Shown piece after piece: positions 1-8,861 of a stretch of 64,000 nucleotides of DNA. The translations under genes were made by a program, and so were the position numbers. Source of the DNA: Paraclostridium dentum. Its GTDB lineage: Bacteria > Bacillota > Clostridia > Peptostreptococcales > Peptostreptococcaceae. Within the stretch, counting starts at the first letter, position 1; the number at the start of each line of letters is the position of its first letter. The stretch lies in the NCBI RefSeq assembly GCF_012922555.1, contig NZ_WIPK01000001.1, forward strand, positions 248,001 through 312,000, given 5' to 3'. The notes below the pieces were generated by a model, which saw only the letters and a list, made by a program, of their open reading frames with translations, made no database searches and had not been told where the DNA came from.

Positions 1-2
1 GG

Positions 3-182
3 GATATAATTGATCACAATTATGAAATATATAAAAGAAGTGAGCAAATAGCTAGAATTCATAAAGAAGTTTTTACTTTTACAGATAGTTATAATGTAGA
101 AACTGATTTTGAAGATGAAGCATTTATTTTAACTTTAGCAGTTATAGTTGACGATATAATTGATAAACAAAGAAGTAAATAA
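3..182 (+). CDS. C-terminal end of an unidentified protein (5' truncated)
   Basis: An open frame runs from the window edge to a TAA at 180-182 and encodes at least 59 residues ending in DKQRSK. The visible part is acidic and probably helical, with a hydrophobic stretch (AFILTLAVIVDDIID) near the end. The start lies outside the window, and I do not recognise the family. It reads on the same strand as the carbonic anhydrase that follows after about 80 bases, but a separate ribosome binding site there means the two need not be co-transcribed. Confidence 0.6.
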   Translation, partial: DIIDHNYEIYKRSEQIARIHKEVFTFTDSYNVETDFEDEAFILTLAVIVDDIIDKQRSK

Positions 183-262
183 TAAGCTAATTATTTTTGT
201 ATCAATGTACACATTTAGGAAACAATAAGTTTGAAACAAAAAAATTATATTAGGTGATATAT

Positions 263-976
263 ATGAAAGAGAAAAAGGAGTTATTGTTAGCAATTTTTAT
301 ACTTGCAGCATTATTTTGTGCGAAAATATTTGTTGAAGATTTAGAAAAAAAGAGCTTAAGTAATGACACTCAAAATAGTATTCAAACTTATAGTAATACA
401 GAAACAGATTCCTTAAGTAGATTGAAAAAAGGAAATGAAATATATTTAGATGCTACATACAATAAAAATATAATTGATAAAAATACAAGAAAAAAACTTA
501 ATGAGGGTAAACAAAAACCATATGCTGTCATTTTAACTTGTTCTGATTCAAGAGTAGTTCCTGAAAATATATTTTACACAGGGTTAGGTGAACTATTTGT
601 GATTAGAGTTGCTGGAAATGTAGTTGATGACACTGTATTAGGAAGCATTGAATACGCGATAACTAAGTTAGATGTACCTTTGGTTGTAGTTATGGGGCAT
701 GATGATTGTGGAGTTGTAAAAGGAGCATCTGAAAAAAATATAAATGGAAAACTAGAAACTATAGTTAAGAAAATTAAACCAAGTTATGAAAAAGCAAAGC
801 TACAAGGTGGTTCACAAGAAGAAATTTATAATAATGCAGTTAAGTTTAATACTGAGAACTCGATTAACCTAATTAAAGAAAATGAAATTATTAAAAAATA
901 TATTGATGAGAAAAAAGTTAAAGTAACTGGATCTAATTACGATATGGAAACAGGTTTAGTTAAATGGTTGGACTAA
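263..976 (+). CDS. beta-class carbonic anhydrase with N-terminal membrane anchor
   Basis: Beta-carbonic anhydrases are zinc enzymes that interconvert CO2 and bicarbonate. From the ATG at 263 (237 residues) the ligand set is visible: Cys93 and Asp95 in TCSDSR, then His136 and Cys139 in GHDDCG, with Arg97 as the partner of the Asp. A hydrophobic segment at about residues 7-24 before the enzyme domain looks like an uncleaved signal anchor, so the enzyme probably faces the cell surface. A GTG nine bases upstream is in frame but overlaps the AGGTGA ribosome binding site, so the ATG is preferred. A terminator follows directly, so the gene is probably monocistronic. The family is clear; the surface location is inferred. 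Confidence 0.9.
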   Translation: MKEKKELLLAIFILAALFCAKIFVEDLEKKSLSNDTQNSIQTYSNTETDSLSRLKKGNEIYLDATYNKNIIDKNTRKKLNEGKQKPYAVILTCSDSRVVPENIFYTGLGELFVIRVAGNVVDDTVLGSIEYAITKLDVPLVVVMGHDDCGVVKGASEKNINGKLETIVKKIKPSYEKAKLQGGSQEEIYNNAVKFNTENSINLIKENEIIKKYIDEKKVKVTGSNYDMETGLVKWLD

Positions 977-1004
977 TTTTATAATTCGAAAAATTTAAAC
1001 TTAG

Positions 1005-1038
1005 AGGGAGTAATACAAAATTACTCCCTTTGTGTTTT
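1005..1038 (+). terminator. intrinsic terminator after carbonic anhydrase
   Basis: A 10-bp perfect stem (AGGGAGTAAT pairing with ATTACTCCCT) with a short A-rich loop is followed by a T-rich run (TTGTGTTTT). Confidence 0.85.
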
Positions 1039-1105
1039 AAAAGTATATAAGTAGTGGTATATTATTCTATAGAAAATTTAGAGAAACATCAAAGGAGATT
1101 TTATT

Positions 1106-3028
1106 ATGGAGAAGAAAAAAATCTTATCTACTACCATAATGTTTGTAGTTATAGTAGCAGCAATTATAGGTTTTAAAAGTATTTTTGGAGATGAAAATAC
1201 ATTGGTTGGAGTAGCAGGAATTACAGCTGCTTTATCATTACTAGGAACAGATTATACTATAAACCCACTAAGAAACACAGTGTACTTTGTAGGTTTAGAG
1301 GTTGTATTAGGTGTAGGAGCTTTTCTAGCAGCAAATAATTCAATTTTAGCATTAATTATAACTTTTATATTAATATTTACAGTTTTATATAACTTTACAT
1401 ATAATACGAAAAAGCCTACTTATGTAGCATTTACATTAGGGTATTTATTTATGTTATACAGTCCTGTTGACATAAAAGAGTTACCAACTAGAATAGTAGC
1501 TCTTGTATTTTGTGGATTAGCAATAATGGCAATTCAGATGATAGCTAATAAAAATAAGCTTAAAACACAATCTAAAAAAACAATAAAGAGTTCCATAGAG
1601 TACATAAGTGAGGAAATAAACTGCATATTAGAAAATAAAAATTTAGATTCTGTAAATGAGTTAAACAAAAAAACATACATAGGAATAAGAGACTTAGTAT
1701 CTGATATGTACAAAAGAATAGATAAAGATATAAACTTACCTATTGAAATTATGCAAAGTTTATTTATAAGTAGATTTTTAGAAAGTATTAATTTAACAAT
1801 AGGTAAAATTAAGGATGATAGAAATGATAATGAAGGTTATTTTAAAACATTAAATGAAGTAAAGAACTTATTAGTAGAAATTGATAATTTTACAAATGAA
1901 AATTTAAGCATAGACGAATTAATAAATAAACTAAGTGAATATGCTGAAGATACAGATAAAATAGAACTAAATTATTATTTAATATATGAACTTAAAGATG
2001 CAGCATATTTATTAAGTTATGATTTAAAAGACTCTAGGGATAAAAAAATAGATAAAATTAAGGGAAATTATTTTGTAACAGATTTATTAGATAGAGTAAA
2101 TGATTTAAAAAATAATATGAGTAAGGATTCTCTTAAGTTTACTTTTGCATTAAGAGGAGCTATTGTTACAAGTATTGGTGTTTTTATAGTTAGTATTTTT
2201 AACATCGAATATGGAAAATGGTTAGTGTTTAGTTTATCGTCTATAGTTCAACCTTATCTTGAAGCTAGTAAAGTAAAAGGTAGGGATAGACTTGTAGGTA
2301 CTGTAATAGGATTGGTAATTTTTGAAATTTTATTTTACTTAATAAAAGATAATTCAGCTAGAGTATTAGTTATACTTGCAGTTGGGTATATAAGCAATTT
2401 CCAAACTAAATACAAAGACCAAATGATATGTACAACAATATCTGCATTAGGTGCAGCAGCTATGACTAGTAGCTTAGAGATGATATCTATAAATAGACTA
2501 GTATTTGTTGTTATAGGTACTATAATTGCATTATATGCAAATAAGGTTATATTACCTTATAAAATGAGAGATATAACTAAAAAAGATATTGAAAAATCTA
2601 TAATGATAAATGAAAAAGTACTTTCAAAATTATATGAATTAGGTAGATTAGAATTAAAAATAGATGAAGATGTAAAAGAGATGCTATTTGTTAACAACTT
2701 AATAAATAAAAAAATAGATACAAACAACTTAACACTTTTATCAAATAGTATTGATGACTTTTTATACAATCAACGAATGTTTATGAATGACATTAGATTT
2801 TTAGTAAATAACTTTAGAAGATTTAGTAAAAATAATACAGGTGTAATGGATCTAGTTTATGACGTAGATAAGCTAATGCATAGAGAAAATTCTAAAGAGG
2901 ATATAATTAAGTGCTTTAATAAAAGATCGGATAAGTTTAGCCAATTAGTTTTAGTGGATGTTTTAGAATTAAAAGAAAATATAATAAATTCTAAGAAACT
3001 ATCTAAACAAATTTCAAATGAATTATAA
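1106..3028 (+). CDS. FUSC-family membrane protein
   Basis: This 640-residue protein has the split membrane layout of the FUSC/aromatic-acid exporter superfamily. A hydrophobic block of about six helices covers residues 8-145, a long charged cytoplasmic helical region 150-340, a second block of helices about 348-485, and a second soluble domain follows to the end. Family members are often proposed to export small organic acids, but the substrate cannot be read from sequence. The ATG has a good AAAGGAG at about ten bases. It stands alone between a terminator and the hairpin region before cstA. Confidence 0.75.
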   Translation: MEKKKILSTTIMFVVIVAAIIGFKSIFGDENTLVGVAGITAALSLLGTDYTINPLRNTVYFVGLEVVLGVGAFLAANNSILALIITFILIFTVLYNFTYNTKKPTYVAFTLGYLFMLYSPVDIKELPTRIVALVFCGLAIMAIQMIANKNKLKTQSKKTIKSSIEYISEEINCILENKNLDSVNELNKKTYIGIRDLVSDMYKRIDKDINLPIEIMQSLFISRFLESINLTIGKIKDDRNDNEGYFKTLNEVKNLLVEIDNFTNENLSIDELINKLSEYAEDTDKIELNYYLIYELKDAAYLLSYDLKDSRDKKIDKIKGNYFVTDLLDRVNDLKNNMSKDSLKFTFALRGAIVTSIGVFIVSIFNIEYGKWLVFSLSSIVQPYLEASKVKGRDRLVGTVIGLVIFEILFYLIKDNSARVLVILAVGYISNFQTKYKDQMICTTISALGAAAMTSSLEMISINRLVFVVIGTIIALYANKVILPYKMRDITKKDIEKSIMINEKVLSKLYELGRLELKIDEDVKEMLFVNNLINKKIDTNNLTLLSNSIDDFLYNQRMFMNDIRFLVNNFRRFSKNNTGVMDLVYDVDKLMHRENSKEDIIKCFNKRSDKFSQLVLVDVLELKENIINSKKLSKQISNEL

Positions 3029-3040
3029 TTTAAATTTATA

Positions 3041-3079
3041 CATGAAATGCATTTCATTACATAAAAAATGCATTTCATG
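3041..3079. repeat. 14-bp perfect inverted repeat made of two nested palindromes
   Basis: CATGAAATGCATTT at 3041-3054 is the exact reverse complement of AAATGCATTTCATG at 3066-3079, with an 11-nt loop. Each arm also holds the self-palindromic core AAATGCATTT. No T-run follows, so this is a stem-loop or paired protein-binding site rather than an obvious terminator. It lies 13 bases after the FUSC stop codon. Confidence 0.6.
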
Positions 3080-3135
3080 AATATAAAATAACGTTTTACT
3101 CGCTAATCGACAAATTAAAACATAAAGCAATATAT

Positions 3136-3175
3136 AATGATGTTAAGAAAAGAAATTCTTAACATCATTTTTTTA
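3136..3175 (+). terminator. intrinsic terminator upstream of cstA
   Basis: A 14-bp perfect stem (AATGATGTTAAGAA with TTCTTAACATCATT) and a six-base loop are followed by seven T residues. It ends 27 bases before the cstA start. It may stop read-through from the FUSC gene, or act as a leader attenuator if the cstA promoter lies upstream. Confidence 0.85.
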
Positions 3176-3202
3176 TTAACTTTTAGGGAAGGAGCGATTG
3201 AT

Positions 3203-4618
3203 GTGATAAGTTTTTTAGGATCAATAGCGTTACTTATAATTGGGTATTATACTTATGGTAAATTTGTAGAAAGAACGTTTGGCATTGATGATAGCATCAA
3301 AACGCCAGCAACTACACTTGAAGATGGTGTAGATTACATTCCAATGAAATGGAAAAAAATATTCCTTATACAATTCTTAAACATAGCAGGACTTGGACCT
3401 ATATTTGGAGCAATACAAGGTGCTTTATTTGGACCAGCAGCATTTTTATGGATAGTATTTGGAACAATATTTGCAGGAGGAGTTCATGACTTCTTATCTG
3501 GATATTTATCAATGAAAAACAGAGGTGATTCAGCTTCTGAGTTAGTTGGAAAATACTTAGGAAATTCAACTAAAAACTTAATGAGAGTATTTACAGTTGT
3601 GCTTTTAATATTAGTTGGGACTGTGTTTATGACAGGGCCAGCAGCACTTTTAACAACTTTAACATCAATAGATGCTAAGATATGGGTTGTTGTAATAGTA
3701 ATATACTATATAGCTGCCACTGTTTTACCAGTAGATGCAGTTATAGGAAAGATATATCCACTATTTGGAGCAGCACTTTTAATAATGGCTGTTGGAGTTG
3801 CAGGAGGGTTAATATTTAAGGGTTATGATATCCCAAATATAGCACTTCACAATTTACATCCACAAGGACAACCATTATTCCCATTCTTATTTATAACAAT
3901 AGCATGTGGAGCAATATCTGGGTTCCATGCAACACAATCTCCTATGATGGCAAGATGTGTTGAAAAAGAAAGTGAAGCTAGAAGAGTATTCTATGGTTCA
4001 ATGGTTGCAGAAGGGATAATAGCTTTAATATGGGCAGCAGCAGCTATGACATTCTTTGGAGGAGTTCCTCAATTAGATGTTATATTATCTCAAGGTGGAC
4101 CAGCTACAGTTGTAAATGTTATATCAAATACTTTAATGGGACCAATAGGTGGAGCTCTTGCAATATTAGGAGTTGTAGTTTGTCCTATAACTAGTGGAGA
4201 TACAGCATTTAGAAGTGCAAGACTTACAATAGCAGATGCAATGAAGATAGATCAAAGTAGTATAAAAAATAGATTTATGATATCTATACCATTATTTGTA
4301 ATAGGTATAGCACTTACTTTCATAGATTTCAACATAATATGGAGATATTTCTCTTGGGCTAACCAAACATTAGCTATGATAATGTTATGGACAGGATCAG
4401 CATACTTAGCAAAACATAATAAAAATCACTTTATAAGTACTATACCTGCTATATTCATGACAGCTGTAACATTTGCATATATAATGCAAGCACCAGAAGG
4501 ATTTAGATTACACGCTGGAATATCTAATGCAATAGGTATTGGGGTTGCTATATTATTCACTATATTATTTGCTAGAAAAGCTAAAAATTTAAGAAATGAA
4601 AATAAAGAATTAGCATAG
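3203..4618 (+). CDS. cstA: CstA-family carbon starvation / peptide transporter
   Basis: This is a polytopic membrane protein of 471 residues from the GTG at 3203, matching the short CstA form seen in Firmicutes. Family signatures visible are the GPIFGAIQGALFGP segment, the GGVHDFLSGYLS loop, the SGFHATQSPMMARC loop and the CPITSGDTAFRSARL segment. CstA proteins take up peptides, and related family members import pyruvate. The GTG is chosen because AAGGAG lies eight bases upstream. A longer frame starting upstream would begin inside the preceding terminator hairpin and is unlikely to be translated. It is flanked by terminators on both sides, so it is a single-gene unit. Confidence 0.88.
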   Translation: MISFLGSIALLIIGYYTYGKFVERTFGIDDSIKTPATTLEDGVDYIPMKWKKIFLIQFLNIAGLGPIFGAIQGALFGPAAFLWIVFGTIFAGGVHDFLSGYLSMKNRGDSASELVGKYLGNSTKNLMRVFTVVLLILVGTVFMTGPAALLTTLTSIDAKIWVVVIVIYYIAATVLPVDAVIGKIYPLFGAALLIMAVGVAGGLIFKGYDIPNIALHNLHPQGQPLFPFLFITIACGAISGFHATQSPMMARCVEKESEARRVFYGSMVAEGIIALIWAAAAMTFFGGVPQLDVILSQGGPATVVNVISNTLMGPIGGALAILGVVVCPITSGDTAFRSARLTIADAMKIDQSSIKNRFMISIPLFVIGIALTFIDFNIIWRYFSWANQTLAMIMLWTGSAYLAKHNKNHFISTIPAIFMTAVTFAYIMQAPEGFRLHAGISNAIGIGVAILFTILFARKAKNLRNENKELA

Positions 4619-4649
4619 GCATTAAGTTAGTATTTCATATATATATAAT

Positions 4650-4686
4650 AAAGGTAGAATCTTTTAAAGGTTCTACCTTTATTTAT
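4650..4686 (+). terminator. intrinsic terminator after cstA
   Basis: A ten-base-pair stem (AAAGGTAGAA with TTCTACCTTT) is followed by an A/T-rich tail with several T residues. Confidence 0.8.
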
Positions 4687-4824
4687 TCCTCATCTTGATA
4701 TGCTATATAGAAAATGATATATAAATAAGTATTAAATTAAGTTGTTACGGAAATGATATATTTTTTAACACACCATTACAAAGCAAATTTTATATGATAT
4801 ATAGGAAGAAAAAACTTAAAGGGA

Positions 4825-5637
4825 GTGAGTATCATAAAAAAATTTGTAGCTTTTATTGTGTGTGTACTCATGGTAGCTGGAAACACTGCCTATGTAGCTG
4901 CTAACAGCTATAAATCCAATGAAAAAAACACTAAGTATGCTATAGCTCAAAATACAATTAATAAGATGAAAGTAAATGCCAGCTCATTAAATATAAGAAG
5001 CGGACCAGGTACAAATTATAAGAAAATAGGAAGCTTAAAACGAGAAGCTGTTATTGATACAATAGATAAAAGTGGAATTTGGTACAAGATAAAGTATAAA
5101 AATAGTTATGGGTGGTGTAGTGGAGACTTTTTAGTACAAGTAAATAATACAAATGATAATAATGGAACATCAAATAATAATAATCAAAATTTATCAAAGG
5201 GAGATTTTATAATAATAAAAACATCTAATAATACTATGGCGTATTATAAAGATGGTATTTTGGTTAAAGAATTTAATGTAGCTACAGGAAAAAAATCAAC
5301 TCCTACACCAAAGGGAAAATTTAAGATAGTAAATAAAATTGTAAACAGACCTTATTATAAAGACAATATAAAAGGTGGAGATCCTAGAAATCCTTTAGGA
5401 AATAGATGGTTAGGGCTTCAAGTAGGTAGCACTTATGGAACTACTTATGCTATACACGGAAATAATAGTGAAAGTAGTATCGGCAAGAGTGTATCAGCTG
5501 GATGTGTTAGAATGCATAATAGTGATATAAAATGGCTATTTGACCAAGTTCCAAAGCAAACTACAGTTATAATAAGTGATTCAAGTCAAAGCTATAAGCA
5601 AATCGGAACATCTTATAATATTAATTTACAAAAATAG
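4825..5637 (+). CDS. secreted L,D-transpeptidase with SH3 domain
   Basis: The order of parts is a signal peptide (about residues 1-26), a bacterial SH3 domain (about 49-105, with the SLNIRSGPGTNY motif), an Asn-rich linker and a YkuD catalytic domain (about 127-251). The catalytic motif is complete: His211 in HGN, then SAGCVRMHN with Cys227 and Arg229. YkuD enzymes form 3-3 cross-links in peptidoglycan, a major cross-link type in C. difficile. The coordinates use the GTG at 4825, but that codon touches the ribosome binding site (AAAGGGAG). An ATA at 4834, eight bases from it, would give a typical signal peptide start (xKKFVAF), so initiation at ATA is possible. A terminator follows immediately. 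Confidence 0.88.
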   Translation: MSIIKKFVAFIVCVLMVAGNTAYVAANSYKSNEKNTKYAIAQNTINKMKVNASSLNIRSGPGTNYKKIGSLKREAVIDTIDKSGIWYKIKYKNSYGWCSGDFLVQVNNTNDNNGTSNNNNQNLSKGDFIIIKTSNNTMAYYKDGILVKEFNVATGKKSTPTPKGKFKIVNKIVNRPYYKDNIKGGDPRNPLGNRWLGLQVGSTYGTTYAIHGNNSESSIGKSVSAGCVRMHNSDIKWLFDQVPKQTTVIISDSSQSYKQIGTSYNINLQK

Positions 5638-5666
5638 ACTAGAGTTAAACTCTAGTCTGTTTTTGA
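5636..5666 (+). terminator. intrinsic terminator after L,D-transpeptidase
   Basis: The stem AGACTAGAGT with ACTCTAGTCT and a minimal loop is followed by GTTTTTGAT. It overlaps the 3' end of the convergent permease gene. Confidence 0.8.
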
Positions 5667-6785
5667 TAGTTTTTGAGGTTGCTTTTTATTAGCCATATAT
5701 CTGTTAACGTATATGATGATTACTCCCATTATAGGAACTGATAACATCATTCCGATAAATCCTGTATATTTACCAGCAAGTGTAACAGCTAGTATTGTAA
5801 GAACAGGAGGAACTCCAACTTGTTTTCCTACGAAATGAGGTTCTAATATAGCACTTTCTAATTGCTGAACTACTATCATTACAACTAAAACCCAAAGTGC
5901 TTTGTTAAATGAGAAGAATAAGTTTATGAAAACTGCAACTACAGTACCTATAATTGGTCCAAAGAATGGAATCATATTTGTTACACCAATTATTATTCCC
6001 ACAAATACGGGATAATGAGATTTTAATAAAACTAAGATTATAGTACAAAATGTTCCGTATATCAAAGAGTCTATAAATTTAGCAATTATATAAGAACCTA
6101 TATTTTTATCAAGTATTTTACCAAATTCTTTTGCTTTTAAATAGAATTTACCAAATAAACATTCGCATAAGTCATTAACTATTTGAATTGTTTTTTCTTT
6201 AGAAATTAAGAAGTAAATAGAAATAACAATTCCTAAGAATATATTTACTGTGTAAGTTACTACTAAGCCTATAAGCTCTAGTAATGTTTGACTAAGAACT
6301 CCTGCAATTGATGTCATTGTAGGGATTATAGAATTTGTAATAAACTCTTTTATTTGTAGTGTAGACTCAGGATTTTTAGTGCTTATTTTAAATGTTGAAA
6401 GTATAGAATTTATTAAATCCTCGATTTCATTTATATTATGAGGCATAAATGAATATAAATCAGTTATATTTTTTTGTATAATTGGAACAACATATAACCA
6501 GATGAATACTAAACAAGCTAGTAGTATTCCGTATATTATAGCTACACTAATACCTCTATTTAGCTTAAACTTATTTTGTAAAAAAGTCATAGGCTTATTA
6601 AGTATATAAGCAATTAAGAAACCTATTATAAAAGGAGTTAACACACCTGAGATTATTGTAATATTAGTTTTTGTAAATGTTATAATGTGATCAAAATTTT
6701 TGTAAAGTATAACTCCTATAAAAAATACTACAATAGGAATTATATACCGTACCGAATTTGAAATTTCGTCAATTAATTTTTTCAT
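5652..6785 (-). CDS. AI-2E family permease
   Basis: The 377-residue protein has the AI-2E transporter (PerM/YdbI/TqsA) profile. Two N-terminal membrane helices (about 14-60) are followed by further helices from about residue 70, a soluble region and a C-terminal bundle. The C-terminal loop carries the family segment SAILEPHFVGKQVGVPP. Members export autoinducer-2 or act as cation/proton antiporters; the substrate here is unknown. The ATG has AGGGGGA five bases upstream. The gene converges on the L,D-transpeptidase and shares the terminator region with it. It is divergent from the fructose regulator gene across about 170 AT-rich bases. Confidence 0.85.
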   Translation of the reverse strand: MKKLIDEISNSVRYIIPIVVFFIGVILYKNFDHIITFTKTNITIISGVLTPFIIGFLIAYILNKPMTFLQNKFKLNRGISVAIIYGILLACLVFIWLYVVPIIQKNITDLYSFMPHNINEIEDLINSILSTFKISTKNPESTLQIKEFITNSIIPTMTSIAGVLSQTLLELIGLVVTYTVNIFLGIVISIYFLISKEKTIQIVNDLCECLFGKFYLKAKEFGKILDKNIGSYIIAKFIDSLIYGTFCTIILVLLKSHYPVFVGIIIGVTNMIPFFGPIIGTVVAVFINLFFSFNKALWVLVVMIVVQQLESAILEPHFVGKQVGVPPVLTILAVTLAGKYTGFIGMMLSVPIMGVIIIYVNRYMANKKQPQKLSKTD

Positions 6786-6961
6786 ATGTCCCCCTAAAAG
6801 TAAATTTTGAAAATTAATATTCTATGTAGTATAACATTTTTTTTATTAACTTTAAACCACAAAAATATAACAAAAGTTTAAATGTATTTTTATTTATTTG
6901 AAAGCTATAGGTCAGTTATAGTAAAATTAAGAAGTAATATAAACAATTATGATAAGGGTTG

Positions 6962-8743
6962 ATGATATTGAATAGTACTTTAAATAAAAGGCAAAGTAAA
7001 ATTATTAATATATTAAAAAATAGTAAACAACCTATAAGTAGTAAGGCATTAGCGGAAGATATAGGTTGTTCTACAAAGACAATTCAAGTAGAAGTTAAAA
7101 ATATAAACTCTATAATGGATAGTGTGAAAATAGAATCCGCAAGAGGCGTAGGATATAACTTAGTTGGAGATATAGATAGTTTAAAGGATATAAAAGATGA
7201 GTCTATAAGAGATGATTTTGATAGAATTAGTTATATACTTAAAAAAATAATTTTACTATATAATGGGGATACATTAAAAATAGAAAACTTAGCGGATGAA
7301 ATGTATGTTAGTCTATCAACTATAAAAAATGACTTAAAAGAAGTTAAAAAAATTCTTAAAATGTATAATCTAAAAGTAATATCAAAGCATAAATTAGGTA
7401 TTGGAATTGATGGAGATAAAAATAACTTGATTAGATGTATAATAGAAATTAGCTTAAAGTATGAAGATATACATATTGAAGATTTTTTTAGTGAATTTGT
7501 AAGCTTAAATATGATATCAATCCGAAATGAAATTTTAAATAAGCTTGAAAATGAAAATATTATTTTTACTGATTATGAGTTTAATAATATATTTAATTAC
7601 ATACTTTTGTATTTGTCTTTAGAAAATAAGATTAATTATAAAGATTATATAGATAAATATATAATTAATTATAAAGAAAAGGTACAAAATAAAAATACTG
7701 AAAGTACAAAAAATAAGGTGTTATATTCTATAGATAAGTTTATCAAAAACTTAAAGCTTGCAACATCTATTGATTTAAGCGATGATGATGTTTTTAAGGA
7801 TTATCTATGCAAACATATAATTAACTTTTGTATAAAAAATGATTTGAATATAAACAATCAAAGCATTATATCTAATGATATTAAACTTAAGTATCCATTT
7901 GCATTTGAACTAGCTAATATAGCTAAAACTACATTAGAAGAAGATCTAAATATAGATATAAATGAAAATGAAGTAGCAAACATTGCTATTCATATAGGAG
8001 GAGCACTTCAAAGAAGCTCAAGTAATGAAAATCATAAAGTTTTAAAAACTATAATAGTGTGTGCATCAGGTATAGGCACATCAATGCTTATAAAGGCTAA
8101 ATTAGAGGCAAAGTTTGAAAAACGACTTGAAGTTTTGAAAGTGATTCCATCATATTTAATACATTATGTAGGTGTGATGGATGTAGATTTTATAATAGCT
8201 ACAGTTCCTGTGGAAGTTAAAAATATTCCAATAATTAAAATATCACCTTTTTTAGATGATAAAGAGGTAAAGATAATTGAAAAATTCCTAGATACAGGAA
8301 ACATATATTATAATGTTAATTTATCAGAGATATTTAGCGAAGACTTATTTTTTATAGATTTAGATTTTGATAATAAGTATGATGTAATAAGTTATATGTC
8401 AGATAAACTATTAGAAAACAATTATATAGATGCAGAAATGAAAAATTCTTATATAGAAAGAGAAAAAATTGCTACTACGGAAATCGGAAATATGGTAGCT
8501 ATACCTCACGGAGCACATGGTAAAGTTTTTAAAAATGCTATAGCCATAGGTATTTTAAAAAGAAGTATACCTTGGGATGTTGGACAAGTAAAACTTGTTG
8601 TAATGCTATCTCTTCAAAAAGAAAGTATATTAAACTATGAAGATTTATTTTCTAATATATATAAAAGAATAGATTCTATTGCCAAGGTAATAAGTATATG
8701 TGAATCTAAGAAGTATGAAAAATTTATATCTATGTTTAAATAA
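6962..8743 (+). CDS. PRD-containing PTS regulator (BglG/MtlR/LicR type)
   Basis: This multidomain transcription activator of about 593 residues is the likely controller of the downstream fruK-fruA genes. In order it has an N-terminal winged helix (residues 8-65), a second HTH (about 90-140), two PTS regulation domains (about 180-240 and 285-355), an EIIB-like domain with the CASGIGTS loop (Cys about 367) and a type-2 EIIA domain with His about 516 in AIPHGAH. PRD2 keeps its His (IAIHIGG). The matching spot in PRD1 reads ILLYLSLENK, so its usual His is missing. Starts at ATG 6962 and TTG 6968 are both possible after AAGGG; the TTG has the better spacing. A terminator separates it from fruK. 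Confidence 0.88.
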   Translation: MILNSTLNKRQSKIINILKNSKQPISSKALAEDIGCSTKTIQVEVKNINSIMDSVKIESARGVGYNLVGDIDSLKDIKDESIRDDFDRISYILKKIILLYNGDTLKIENLADEMYVSLSTIKNDLKEVKKILKMYNLKVISKHKLGIGIDGDKNNLIRCIIEISLKYEDIHIEDFFSEFVSLNMISIRNEILNKLENENIIFTDYEFNNIFNYILLYLSLENKINYKDYIDKYIINYKEKVQNKNTESTKNKVLYSIDKFIKNLKLATSIDLSDDDVFKDYLCKHIINFCIKNDLNINNQSIISNDIKLKYPFAFELANIAKTTLEEDLNIDINENEVANIAIHIGGALQRSSSNENHKVLKTIIVCASGIGTSMLIKAKLEAKFEKRLEVLKVIPSYLIHYVGVMDVDFIIATVPVEVKNIPIIKISPFLDDKEVKIIEKFLDTGNIYYNVNLSEIFSEDLFFIDLDFDNKYDVISYMSDKLLENNYIDAEMKNSYIEREKIATTEIGNMVAIPHGAHGKVFKNAIAIGILKRSIPWDVGQVKLVVMLSLQKESILNYEDLFSNIYKRIDSIAKVISICESKKYEKFISMFK

Positions 8744-8765
8744 AAGTAAATATATCTATTTCGAC

Positions 8766-8798
8766 AAATTTCTCTTTTGATTAAGAGAAATTTTTTGT
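8766..8798 (+). terminator. intrinsic terminator between PRD regulator and fruK
   Basis: AAATTTCTCTT pairs with AAGAGAAATTT and is followed by a run of T residues. It isolates the regulator transcript from the fru operon. Confidence 0.85.
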
Positions 8799-8803
8799 CT
8801 TTT

Positions 8804-8819
8804 AGGAAAATGTATTCAA
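8804..8819. promoter_or_regulatory. cre-like CcpA site upstream of fruK
   Basis: The 16-mer AGGAAAATGTATTCAA matches the published C. difficile CcpA consensus (RRGAAAANGTTTTCWW, from memory) at 15 of 16 positions. It lies about 45 bases before the fruK start, a position suited to carbon catabolite control. Binding is inferred. Confidence 0.5.
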
Positions 8820-8861
8820 GGTTATTATAAGTATATAAGATAACACTAGCGAGGTGATAAT

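Noticed and set aside
3137-3202. A longer N terminus for CstA
   Set aside because: The extra 22 codons would be translated from inside a terminator hairpin, while GTG 3203 has AAGGAG at the right distance and begins like other CstA proteins.
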